DNA from: CAIYYO01 sp049299895
GTDB taxonomy: Archaea; Altiarchaeota; Altiarchaeia; IMC4; QMZM01
Direction: 5' to 3'
Length of the DNA stretch: 64,000 bases
Assembly: GCA_049299895.1 (NCBI GenBank)
Contig: JBAQYF010000021.1
Span: 1 to 64,000 of the forward strand
Shown: positions 44,801-49,500 of the stretch, one piece after another
Numbering within the stretch: position 1 is the stretch's first letter
How the letters are laid out: each line of letters starts with the position of its first letter
Notes under the pieces: model-generated
What the model saw: the letters and a program-made list of their open reading frames with translations, nothing else
Database searches by the model: none
What the model was told of the DNA's origin: nothing
Position numbers and translations under genes: made by a program

Positions 44801-46450
44801 TCCAGGTTCCATTCGATTCAAACCGGAGGCATAGACAGATACTTATGCACGGTCGTCTCGGATAGCGAGGGGCAACGCAGGGTCATCGACTCATACGCCG
44901 TCGAATCGGCAGATCAGGTTCGCAGGATATGTTCCGGCTCGATTAATCATTACCTGGGCAAGGCAGGGATCAGAAACGAGGCCGTGACCGAATCTGTAAC
45001 AAAGCAACTTATTGAAAATAACGCACCTGCGTCACAATGGGAGACGGCGATCACCGGTGCCGCAGGTCTGCTGCCTGCTGCCGATTGGAATAATCCCGGC
45101 GCAAATGCACTTGAGGCATTAGGGCTTGGGGCTGCGATAATCGCGCTTGAGGCCGAAGCAGGATACTGCGTTGCAGGACATGTCCTCTCTTTTGGGCTGC
45201 GGTCAAGATACGCTGAAAAAACAGGCAGCCAGATAATCTACTCATCCGGCAACGTACCCGTACATTTTGATAATGATAAGTATGAATACCGGAGGAACAA
45301 GGACGGATTAGTCCCTTCGAAATACGCGGAATACGCCGATAACATTCTTGGAAAAACAGAACCTGCGACCGTGGGAAAGAAGAAAAACATATTCCGGGGG
45401 GTTTTGACGCAAATATCCCTTGGAGCGATAACCTCCTCGGTCAAAGAGGCATTGTCCTCTGGCGTCCAACCGGAGATCCTCAGCATGGATCCGGTATCTG
45501 CCAAGGCTGCAGACATTGCCTTGGATACGATCCTCCCGGCCGTCGCAGGCTCTCTTGGGTTGACGGGAGGCCTCGGTGCGCTTGGTATCGACGGCATAGA
45601 AGTCAGGAGGGGCCCGGGCAGGTGCTATCATGATCCGTCTGCAAGGAAACTGGTCATCCACGTTAATAACGTGCTTGTTGAGGGCAAGACAAAGGCGGTT
45701 TTCAAAAACCTGGAAAAACAGGGCATATCAATCGGCAGAAATGAAGCAAAAACTATCCAGAATCTGGTACAGACTTATGTCTTCTGTCACGAATTGATAC
45801 ACGGCGTCGTGAGGGCTAAATCCAACACTCTTGCTTTTCCGGGCCGGCAGGCGCTCACCGGCATGGATGAAGTCTCCGAGTGGCTTGCAGAAGACCTCGT
45901 ATCCGTGGTCATGCAGAAAGTATTTGTCAATTCAGGGAAAGCAGAGGGCAAATGGCTTGCGGCATTCACGCGGGTATGCTCGAATATGGGTTCTCTGCGT
46001 CCTGTTTTCGGGCTTGGAAAAGAAAGCGAGTATTCCGATCAGGTGGAGAAGGGACGCAGGCTGCTCAAGGAACACGGCTCGTATGACATGGTCTGTGAGG
46101 CCTTGTTCGAAGACGAATCCAAAAGAAAGGTATTAGACCTGCCTGCCGGATGTCTCGACCCCCTGGAGGACCCCCCGAGCTTGTCAAACGTCAAAAAGAA
46201 GATACACAAGGAGCTTTCCGCAGGCAATTATCCTGAAAATGAGATAATCCGCCTGATAGTGACGTGCGCTTACGGAAAAGCAAAAATGCGAAAAGACGCT
46301 GAATCCTACCTCGTCAGCCTCTGCCCAAACAAGGAGGCATCTGCCAAAATAAAGAATTCAATAATTGATGCCGTCAACCTGGTCCCGGGTTTTATGATTG
46401 TATTCGCCCGGCCCAGCCAAAGAAGACATATATTGAACTATTTCTATTAA
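29861..46450 (+). CDS. Giant protein 2: multi-enzyme mosaic with GNAT, methyltransferase, transglutaminase-like, GXGXG, kinase and metalloprotease-like parts
   Basis: An uninterrupted 5529-codon gene with no signal peptide or clear membrane segment, so probably cytoplasmic. Domains in order, by residue: two GNAT-like repeats (about 245-390 and 500-645), SAM methyltransferase-like (925-1127), transglutaminase-like with TPR (1400-1645), GXGXG beta-helix (1780-2010), ~30-residue Pro-Leu helical repeats (2555-2845), a module shared with giant 3 (2974-3104), and helical repeats like those in giant 1 (3415-4010). A RIO/Bud32-like kinase follows (4367-4567; Lys 4408, HGD 4515-4517, DFG from 4544), then the C-terminal metalloprotease-like domain (HELIH at 5310). 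Most catalytic residues can be seen in the transglutaminase-like and kinase parts. No substrate can be named. The combination is not one I know. Confidence 0.88.
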   Translation: MKPNRRKKFYLAFRRALKRRNRAACAPEKNAARGPGSVISITPQEKNRLSKTINSIERVLPGINRLQLETIKTKVLRSNGGLERTGSGGGQSLDGMDAFLLKEIDEAFASLRKKAASQDVPVAHEPLLYGPHRKAFGPVTYEYEVRKSSGNLTVNRKKSSVTYESRAEEILASLENINGANVSFYIEEALDYSKLLARIAKKENNSIYIGYSENIMRKALSAAEKEGLDPGKIRRFSDEDFIAQANSSPGYRYTADDGKEFFLTYSKTEGSITVEISDPLRKNNKEVAYLTAKMPKSGEDPSITSFFYYNSLEREYSSHDGGLYEGIGTTLLYCTKLLLQETGYSSMSVKNPLTQAIKFYKDTGARLNAEGKYAYDFDTPDPGYQIPKPDIRNKAYGSRGQGSFSVLPNALDNIKQHISSLAGKEISSTDVARIVQIICASGIRYENDGVSPEEIGKPYDSEGNQTITLENVAEKLNITPSLIRSFMGLGQQAFDVNKFLSVGASGEGYRFAASDGHVFQLRYYVDQKEKSFKVSIHDPSLEETKGYAEIAHLTCSLRGDMNEPYISDFEYSDQETRAGYSTFMGGKYRGIGTTLVNMMKLVLLDKGYEKMHLWRTLSRAEPFYEKTGIAKKDGEKYFDLKSRDPKEQIPDAGIENMPLEQKILDGILQANPYWGGEYSLPQAHTLVNELSRIDETLALSEKELADRAQAHGIAVPSNASLGWKKSVYLSRLAGLLLSIGVKESDMQTLYNQLNAEQVPSERIRITSMILTLAQLSLMNGTTTSPESNKTYDSFMEQIRKQAVSGKAEDSAYAFSVLASAVSQMQLMHFAPGVERISADICGLAKRIEKKEGMEAYREATRAIARYAAQIFNIAENDPILRRLGNPLAEALENINLSGEKFWQTLSDADRKKLKESQISDPGRSSDVHAYIKSYLGGMKGKAVIVDMGIAGGIAREEPSHVARATRELQELIGEKGRVIGVDKTLAGARAGVQVEMEGYKFDPAFLPQEGLLDYVQADMTKRLPLKSERADVVSLGDVLEHTYSADRYTNCMVVLEAMRILKEGGILLTAKSYLDRRVCEAYKKTGGSLLHIGYVNKEGLLIEKSDYRTELTYDLFIWEGSPGTKGLISPEIILKKLCSAFFKKNPGAGKELEAIREKDSELCRKITENISPRKKTESFASYHTRTVKYLTGIGLGSPGIAQTAWKEISQENIVKPLGLASEELVAASRVIRKKPYLSSPQYIAFMAYLIKRGTDPAGIDLERFKDRVDLLLERSDVLELIQSRPEVLTGEDLMLEQALESNTQLPRGYAELNIENEDGGGRVNVSYVFPAASELMSLTGIDAPTLETEISQFFAAKGVKTDSPVLLKANRMVSWFKAKDVAGVHRKGFSYAKGGESFFSMGLLGDGVCGEAKCPGFSALGVLFGRAIGLDVCFYTSYNHVYVLLESDGRNDVLDLVNGVRISTEKADLLGRKYSGLSKVDDALMLYAFRIGGCVQEEKYAETLELIRSVPGKYLASSRENLFLHYTLGNVYLSLARNVLALGEKQKAAEYLEKSRTFYSNITGLRRNASSVWEKEGDVLSMLGKHDEALDCYRNAKIRSDSAKVLTERGREMLAAGRKPDAKRMFERALREEKEYGPAVKELAQIDGEKISGLSNQKDRITGTQAAGQTSFAQLIERLESIEMPSFRDEEEMVVFQLSALREMVKECSQEELLKILNSIDLYSTDLNYGSYSRQVGQLIGIAADKDPGRVVSSDDLKDMLSTGYIVDYLGEGLEKGKIYFASDVGSSPGSLMKGGAIHIKGDAGEYVGVNMHDGRILVEGNTGAGSGWDMEGGILIIRGFPGKDVGDNMAGGILVVDGDIGHGFGKMRGGLAFVRGDATGQDIAHELSGGYLKILGNANDIAWRITGGIVEVLGNAASIGHHGMSAGVIRIYGDVTGMTGQVLLGGLIEIMGSVSGEIMLQKGGTIVVHKDIDKITDMIGGVVLCLGEVKDLDIDLKLESQGFVHGGKIYARKFSPLSPLELAASHGIEIWNLKYGGILDVETLQEVISLKDKALKDKQCENKVRIGDLYPDEKGVWRARFIDKSGKTRAACIGPVKSEKTKLKEAVNGLENKNLSALPEELKKTITSALDIPQLTGGIVQNALIEIERTCVKADHEGIIGLLSGKFPKADPNVIQGMSEKALNDMASFKELTDHKSDNVNISPGYAGGLDPGYWARVGSRAASGQHSFGGPEALSLIRFIASYGISENERRALSARANRISLLRQLAGRKHEKGFLEGDQGKTVKAGLSSSELCLRALYTEGILSLEDVAAYVKNSRISAERKRAVLDCASRAYAAVSIENAGELPRVDNKTLGRIRKGWKVLDSLRAEGLLPLELLEVLPADYSASEYGMGLEGIDNPLLREYLTQTVGLLDRGILPADNPELTAKLIDRYDAAIENAKFFSKFFPVSSITDKRRLLIEPERLRIRAYAYPEVAKAVMEQLAGEGIDVSVEDISRGYSELEMRYFENLSHSGNSKGIVFGPLDVKKAALLVHYKVPVNVDLIRMGSRMGKLEVMADNLGFLESKGLLGLCKENQLFLRSVLMQKNYALLKDEGLFYLAEKNPGILSTSHLEKNLLFLREHKDLSSWLFELPEKDHKTLDTFGLAQVLASDHFVNNHKFLDGLGTYTGNNADYAGRDGRWLYVKNPLILASSHLMENLDELNLFRETDGRIGADVYYKDPYVLTSSCLRGNSAALKVMGAGWDDLYYRDPRLLITTYLKENLEQVKANEALSDLSLKKPRILTSPKLRRNIQLLDARKMTGFYQKNPGILVHERLEATLCMLDAMALDGLYKESNSFLFENVKTQDELIKSVRELLGDNHFLDALNGYVEKFAKENYSMAELRRLISISTYRTADGKDTQAAKKAKELLLKAYLIQRDVVRKAHSEYVGLLKQSRFKIYPNVVSNALDYLKEYDAQSLVARRLAVSLEREYGYPIDIENLTDSQFSLLREKASEHGDSILPELDVKTEGILNTVLDLLSGSNELGIWKLGVEDSRLKQIKEIYEKGPLSITEDKSNVSLSLLRYLGLIGVDASGKIVSVNREAIEKRFPEALMERPADPLAERDAALDKIDLETFQATFMKQERLDEVRISVMWEVLRGRQKKDIIEDRAKKTDVNRATYTKYIEDYRQRGLISPDGRPFPTLKTFSYMKQCRRKAVENIDALHDNKDYLYYGGTPNAPIADEREMRSIEDAARRGKANADGVKKALITVVKTPPGDRFHTRSLGFLAYVSARFPDVLNAGLENISGNVLRGMIKDVNLPKQARIKAMRARGIYLKVARLGIDPTRYYNVAAAAKIESSDEALNAQAVLKGAAVLQEKDEAEHAGSILDRAFGGLLSNEFSVSEKLINDRLGGGRYQEVMSELPGKCKNAGMTPRKASKNVNEFFKLLSCAEAKELVESIGVPAALDLAVSLGSKNVFLLLGEAGISNYAAFAAHSAENALRFMKRDPKAAIKMFREIKKAPYDSFGYLVEKRDEKRGTSSMVGRETLEAFRIEAFSSILPALCVELLPEEAFDYVKYGGMDAVYASKKFSPGEEKELRQLKGVKEAGGFLLRRSEAFRLVKQIGGKHAGLALKEAGLYGEKSSGLSIIQGFNAIIPYMGADAACALMEGIGVKGTIRFFGIAGPRAGSVYAAELCRTVADSHARELGRIKKAADETVELVSSLPGRDIVSFIDSVTPPVAVKYAYSLGGGKTAELVSSAGGVKNFSSFINAAGSSKALELLRMGPGTFIELFDSLGNYKTGKIGRLRGKTSAFRGEALSETLPTMLSLIGPQAAYDYITGGSIHSAIAWKCDAKAVKELIENYGAGRAGEITREINAGEKPETCADYVCDLNELHALLSGADADKLLEQLTARGAVDTYRVFRENIGKDASAVLLGTACRLDKGKWKGRIGYGTPLESSLVGSAELFGGLDESASQALLTGIGMELTLIAASTLGGNKTAKIIRDVSIGGGIELAEAAKKFASYLKRFESPGKAFEDLHRLKGDRNRLISGICPGEGIEKKITHALADAAKDDDGPGAPKDVVYDPGPRKIIKEMLAENKNHPFKAYAEPYSIDYGDYENFLLDKLVSKGLDILLVSPKELSGYVSRGLCIPVSMGISGAGRKIVSATLTHDVDLGERTYEKGTVLIADDAPRWVVNPALLHELDIRMRMDELIDANDRIELERAARFSDALLILEHMAVASRIVNGSKEYAFVASVARQEFDTIKPYLSSGIDSLEGFVSSYSGPRGLEELKRDLRAPTVSTRYFEELHEANLSHMIQNLGGGRPDQVRAALDDLYKNHLGQRLRWVNNIRLNGRIKKEKDWPTLGEYGTAELFDAISREEFSGNLPGGASFNLAYINEGSEAIIYDLSIANKSTGEWYGAAAKVPRGWGYMPGRSLDKIRRDSTLFDKVDEIEQDYMIKAQAALLGRAPRPIAYDSRGYMYSGTGITLMEKCSADWKPLNEMSREIAFSPEFQQELGRAINDLHNAGILHGDLPQVFDLKHGKSANIMVSLEGKVLFIDFGMSLLTNPMQSVPQQLQELKAVFRDRRAKNRSDEEYGNAVNNVYKSYLESGGRERVVEYLSENLEKDSAILSLIPEEFHGSLRLALSKSACPVFRYNPQSAEPLDADHLDKTLKEVTREDTSRVADLSPQMAGQLLKTIELGTADWETACEILSVLVRNESAKRNKYILDRVYEKTTKTVLTDDAIERLGRYGINLEIKGSDGVTTQSTGQKKTPAKTTEENKEDTGIESSDGRSMREMFSESMGGMDKKAFSKGPGGSHNESSEDAVTVLEITGLPVSGENIAKILELMKHDLISVKVPEACELPYIRSLLKNADAVLTHDFPEMDYVSCGKEGIVFVGRNDRELGVLVEKARDQISPKVASIIGISADEQGRAIYLDGAGMGLILENRLDGYVTQMGVAGDKRLAEYVLCSVASRQDYAAAPYNNANGERIYLSRFHSIQTGGIDRYLCTVVSDSEGQRRVIDSYAVESADQVRRICSGSINHYLGKAGIRNEAVTESVTKQLIENNAPASQWETAITGAAGLLPAADWNNPGANALEALGLGAAIIALEAEAGYCVAGHVLSFGLRSRYAEKTGSQIIYSSGNVPVHFDNDKYEYRRNKDGLVPSKYAEYADNILGKTEPATVGKKKNIFRGVLTQISLGAITSSVKEALSSGVQPEILSMDPVSAKAADIALDTILPAVAGSLGLTGGLGALGIDGIEVRRGPGRCYHDPSARKLVIHVNNVLVEGKTKAVFKNLEKQGISIGRNEAKTIQNLVQTYVFCHELIHGVVRAKSNTLAFPGRQALTGMDEVSEWLAEDLVSVVMQKVFVNSGKAEGKWLAAFTRVCSNMGSLRPVFGLGKESEYSDQVEKGRRLLKEHGSYDMVCEALFEDESKRKVLDLPAGCLDPLEDPPSLSNVKKKIHKELSAGNYPENEIIRLIVTCAYGKAKMRKDAESYLVSLCPNKEASAKIKNSIIDAVNLVPGFMIVFARPSQRRHILNYFY
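30570..31795 (+). repeat. Two tandem GNAT-like acetyltransferase repeats in giant protein 2
   Basis: Two units about 256 residues apart. Each opens with GYRYTADDGKEF or GYRFAASDGHVF, continues with a beta-rich part, then GGLYEGIGTTLLYCTKLLL or GGKYRGIGTTLVNMMKLVL. This resembles the acetyl-CoA loop (GxGxxL) of GNAT enzymes. Each ends with QAIKFYKDTGAR or RAEPFYEKTGIA, like the GNAT FYxxxGF element. Between them lies a segment that may be a helix-turn-helix. Activity is not proven. Confidence 0.6.
32640..33240 (+). other. SAM-dependent methyltransferase-like domain of giant protein 2
   Basis: Residues about 925-1127. The Rossmann pattern is VIVDMGIAGGIA (altered motif I), GRVIGVDKTLAGA (acidic residue of motif II), VQADMTKRLPLKSERADVV, LGDVLEHTY, and MRILKEGGILLTAKSY. 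The order matches class I methyltransferases. The glycine loop is not the usual DxGxGxG, so SAM binding needs testing. Confidence 0.65.
34060..34800 (+). other. Transglutaminase-like and TPR module of giant protein 2
   Basis: Residues about 1400-1645. GDGVCGEAKCPGFSALGV supplies the candidate Cys, SYNHVYV the His and DVLDLVNG the Asp of a transglutaminase-like cysteine protease fold. TPR-like helices follow (EKQKAAEYLEKSRTFYSN, GKHDEALDCYRNAK). The same pair occurs in the fourth giant gene with identical Cys-to-His spacing. Confidence 0.65.
35200..35900 (+). repeat. GXGXG beta-helix repeats in giant protein 2
   Basis: About 230 residues of repeats of roughly 20 residues with the pattern GG-x-I-x-(V/I)-x-G-(D/N). 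Examples are GGAIHIKGDAGEYVG, GGILIIRGFPGKDVG, GGILVVDGDIGHGF and GGIVEVLGNAASIG. This is the right-handed beta-helix seen in the glutamate synthase C-terminal domain and in FwdC. No flanking glutamate synthase or formylmethanofuran dehydrogenase parts are present. Confidence 0.85.
37530..38400 (+). repeat. ~30-residue Pro-Leu helical repeats in giant protein 2
   Basis: At least six units carry (N/D/K)P-x-(I/L/V)-L followed by about six residues and a Leu-x-x-Asn. They include NPGILSTSHLEKNL, NPLILASSHLMENL, DPYVLTSSCLRGN, DPRLLITTYLKENL, KPRILTSPKLRRNI and NPGILVHERLEATL. The last four start 28-30 residues apart. The style recalls mTERF repeats, but homology is unproven. Confidence 0.65.
38780..39170 (+). 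other. Helical module shared by giant proteins 2 and 3
   Basis: Residues about 2974-3104: LTDSQFSLLREKASEH, then SLSLLRYLGLIGVDASGK and REAIEKRFPEAL. Giant protein 3 has the same series at 59760-60180 (ITAEDFDLMRQKATGF, SLEFLEFIGIIKIKSGK, KERIEKFFPEIL). It may be a winged-helix-like domain. In both proteins it lies upstream of the kinase-like part. Confidence 0.6.
40100..41900 (+). repeat. Helical repeats with long duplication in giant protein 2
   Basis: Repeats like those in giant protein 1 (ELVESIGVPAALDLAVSLGS, DAACALMEGIGVKGT). A longer duplication of about 790 bases is visible: RIEAFSSILPALCVELLPEE with AFDYVKYGGMDAVYASK against RGEALSETLPTMLSLIGPQA with AYDYITGGSIHSAIAWK. Confidence 0.65.
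42960..43560 (+). other. RIO/Bud32-like protein kinase domain of giant protein 2
   Basis: Residues about 4367-4567. The glycine-loop region is INEGSEAIIYDL, the ATP lysine is Lys 4408 (AAAKVPRG), the catalytic loop is ILHGDLPQ with HGD at 4515-4517 and Asn in SANIMV, and the metal motif is IDFGMS from residue 4544. All key kinase residues are present. HGD in place of HRD is typical of RIO, Bud32 and sugar/LPS kinases. Confidence 0.85.
45470..46400 (+). other. C-terminal metalloprotease-like module of giant protein 2
   Basis: Residues about 5204-5513. GPGRCYHDPSARK, then CHELIHGVVRAKSNT with HELIH at residue 5310, then MDEVSEWLAEDL, and a C-terminal helical part containing RLIVTCAYGKAK. A canonical HExxH plus a downstream Glu is consistent with a gluzincin zinc site. 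Confidence 0.75.
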
Positions 46451-46489
46451 TTTGACTAAAAAAATATACAATATTTATGATTCTGCTCC

Positions 46490-46508
46490 TATAATATACC
46501 TATATTAT
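46490..46508 (+). promoter_or_regulatory. TATA-like region of giant gene 3
   Basis: Two overlapping runs, TATAATATACC and CTATATTAT, lie before the ATG at 46546; the second is centred about 42 bases upstream. The gap after giant gene 2 is only 95 bases. Confidence 0.35.
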
Positions 46509-46545
46509 CGTCTTTTGTGCTTATTACGACCTATAAACCTGGACA

Positions 46546-49500
46546 ATGATGCCTCTGACGGGCGGGGGAAGAAAAGAGCCTGAATGCTCGAAAGCATATC
46601 CATCAGCGCAGGGAGCAGAGCATATGCAGGAATCATACGGCATACTGGAAAGGATCCGTCCGGGTATCCGCAACCTTGTTTCCGGCCTGCTGCAAAAAAT
46701 ACAGAAGATACAAGAGCAGGATACGCATGGACCGGAAACAAATCCCGGCGCAAGCCCGCTGGATGTGTTGCCCGGTGATTCGAAGAAGGAACCGGCCATC
46801 GATGCTCTGGAGAAAGAGTTTTCTTCGTTCAGAACGGACATAAAGGCGGCAGAAGACGCTCTAAACAGGCCCGACCATGACGCGGCCGCTGCCTTGCACG
46901 CATGCGGAGACGCTTTCTTGTGCCTTGAGAAATTCTGGGAACTACGGTCGTCGGATCAATCCCTTTCAGGGATCAGGGAGCTTGGAAGGTGCTACAGCGC
47001 GCTATACTCTTTTTTGGATGAGAAAATCCCGTTCGCGGGCTCCGATTTGCGCGGGAGGTGCGAACAAAAAATATTCAAGTGCAACCAGGCCCTCCTGCAC
47101 ATAGACAGCAAGCGCATGAAGCACCTGGGGAAATCCGCAGAATACTCGCCCAAGGACGTAAACGAGGCTCTGGACGACATAGAAAATGCGCGATCAAAGG
47201 AAATAGAAAAGCCCCAAGTAGCCGTCCTGAAAAAGATAACCGACGCCTATGGCATCAGGCGGGTCAAGGATTTGCTGCTCGGCCAGCAGGCAGGGTCAAG
47301 CGACCTTGCCCGCCTTGCGGATTTGCTGAAGAATGAATTAAATCATCTGTCGCGGGATCTAGGATCCCTCGAGAAAGAGTCTCTAGGAGACGCGAATGCG
47401 CAGGAATGGGAAAAGCACTCCGACGCCGTATCCATAGTGAAACTCTACTCGTTGCAGAAGCTATGCAGGGACCTATCCTGTCATCCGAGCTCCGAATACG
47501 CCAAGGACTGCGGCGGCATCGCCGACCTGTGCCTCAAGGCCATAGAAGACAAACGTACCTGCGTGCTCTATGACCCGATAGCCCAGAATGTCCTACGGGT
47601 CGTCAGCAGCGACGTGATACGAAGCGACTCATATACGGGGGAACAGAGGGCAAGATTCCGGAGGATATATGCTCTCTCGGCGCATCAGGAGGCGAGCCTT
47701 ATTGCGGAGAACGGAACCGAAAGCTGCCGTAACCCCGGAAAGAGCATGGAAGACCTGCTGGTATTGTATCGCATCTACCGGCAGATGGCGACCGATAAGG
47801 CATCGACGCAGCGGCAGGACAGTTTATGGCTGCCTAAGATCCAGAAGATCAGGGAAACGATCCTTGAATACCTGAACAGAAACGGGGTATCGGCGCCGCA
47901 TAACCTGGGCGAGATCCTCCGGGAGATGCATATCGGCTATATGTCCCAGTCCTTGGATTCCCCCGCAGGCGCGCAGAAATACCGTCTTGGCACACTGGAT
48001 CTCCACGCCCACCCGCCGGAGGAAATACCGGGCTATTCGTCGCCTGTTTCCCTGATAGAGACTGCAGAAAATATCTTCTTTGACATAGACGACACGCTTG
48101 TCTCCGCCTATAAGGCGCATGATGCCGGCCTGAAAGCATGCCTGAAAATACTAAATGATTTCCTTGCATCCCAGGCAATACCCCTAATGTCCTTTGAAGA
48201 CTTCAAAAAAGAGGCGTTAGAAGCCTACATGAATGAAGGATCCGGGCACATGGAACTCCCGATTATCGAAGGCATTATAAGAAAGGCAGGGCCGAAGCCG
48301 GACCGGGAACTGGCAAAGGAAATGCTCGAAGTATACGAAAAGGACTACTGGGAGAATCTTGAGGTCTGCCCGGGGGAAACCCCGGAAGAGACGCCTGGCT
48401 GCAAGATAGGGTCGCTTGAAGAAATAGTCCTGGCGCAGGAAAAAGAATCGCAGAATGCTGCCGGAACAAAAGTTACAATCCACGTTCCAGCGGCAGGCCA
48501 GAGCGTTAGCGATTACATCCGGGAACAAAAAAAGAATAATCCCTTCCCCGGGACGGTGCCTATCAACATCTACTGGTCCGGGCGGAAAACAGGAGAGATA
48601 ATAGAAACAATAACGCCGTTAGACGACGTTCTTGCCGGATGGATCGAAAAAAACAAAATACCCTTCCACGAGAAAGACGGCGTGATATACGTTTCATCGG
48701 AAGATTATGCAAGGAACGATATTCCCGGAGCCGGAATGAGGATATGGGATAGCGCCGCAGAAAAACACATAACTGAAGCGGCAAAAAAAATAGAATCAGG
48801 TCTTTTCGTTGCGCCGGAGCAGGCAAAACAGATAGCAGAGCAATTAGTCCGGGCGCTTTCCGGGAGTATTATCCCCCGGGCCAGTTGGCTTGATGCCGCC
48901 GATATCCTGGTTTGCAGATCAAACCCGGAACCGGAAGTACCCGGCCTGGAACGATCAGTAAAAGAGGCTGTTTATTCACTGGAAAATATCTATAATGCCA
49001 AATATGCAGTAGACTCAGAATCGCTGCTTTTATCCAGTGAAACGCATACCGGATCGGAATGGTCCGATGCACTCAGTTCCTACCTGTATGCTCTCTTGAA
49101 TCTGGCGAATCTTGAGCGGGACCTTTACTATTCGACCGGGGCGTTAACTCATGGATCGCAGATATACGAATACGATGCTATCGGGCATTATAACCAGATA
49201 CTCCGGGCGATAAGCGAGGAAGAACACAGGGCCGGGAGCCTAAGCGTAGACTTGCAGAGATTAGCAAGCGCCGTTTCCCTGGGGCTTGAAAGCCTGGAAG
49301 AAGCCGGTTTTGAGCCTGGCGATGCCGCCGGCAGGGAGGATGCGAACAGGACGACTACAAATAGCAATTCAATCCATGGGGCCGGCGGAGTCCGTTATTC
49401 GCCTGAATTGCTGGCTAAAGCAAGGGAAGACCAGCTCTCAGGCAGTCTCGCGGTTTCCGCAGGAATGCTTGAAGGTATCGGATGGACTATCCTCTCGCCG

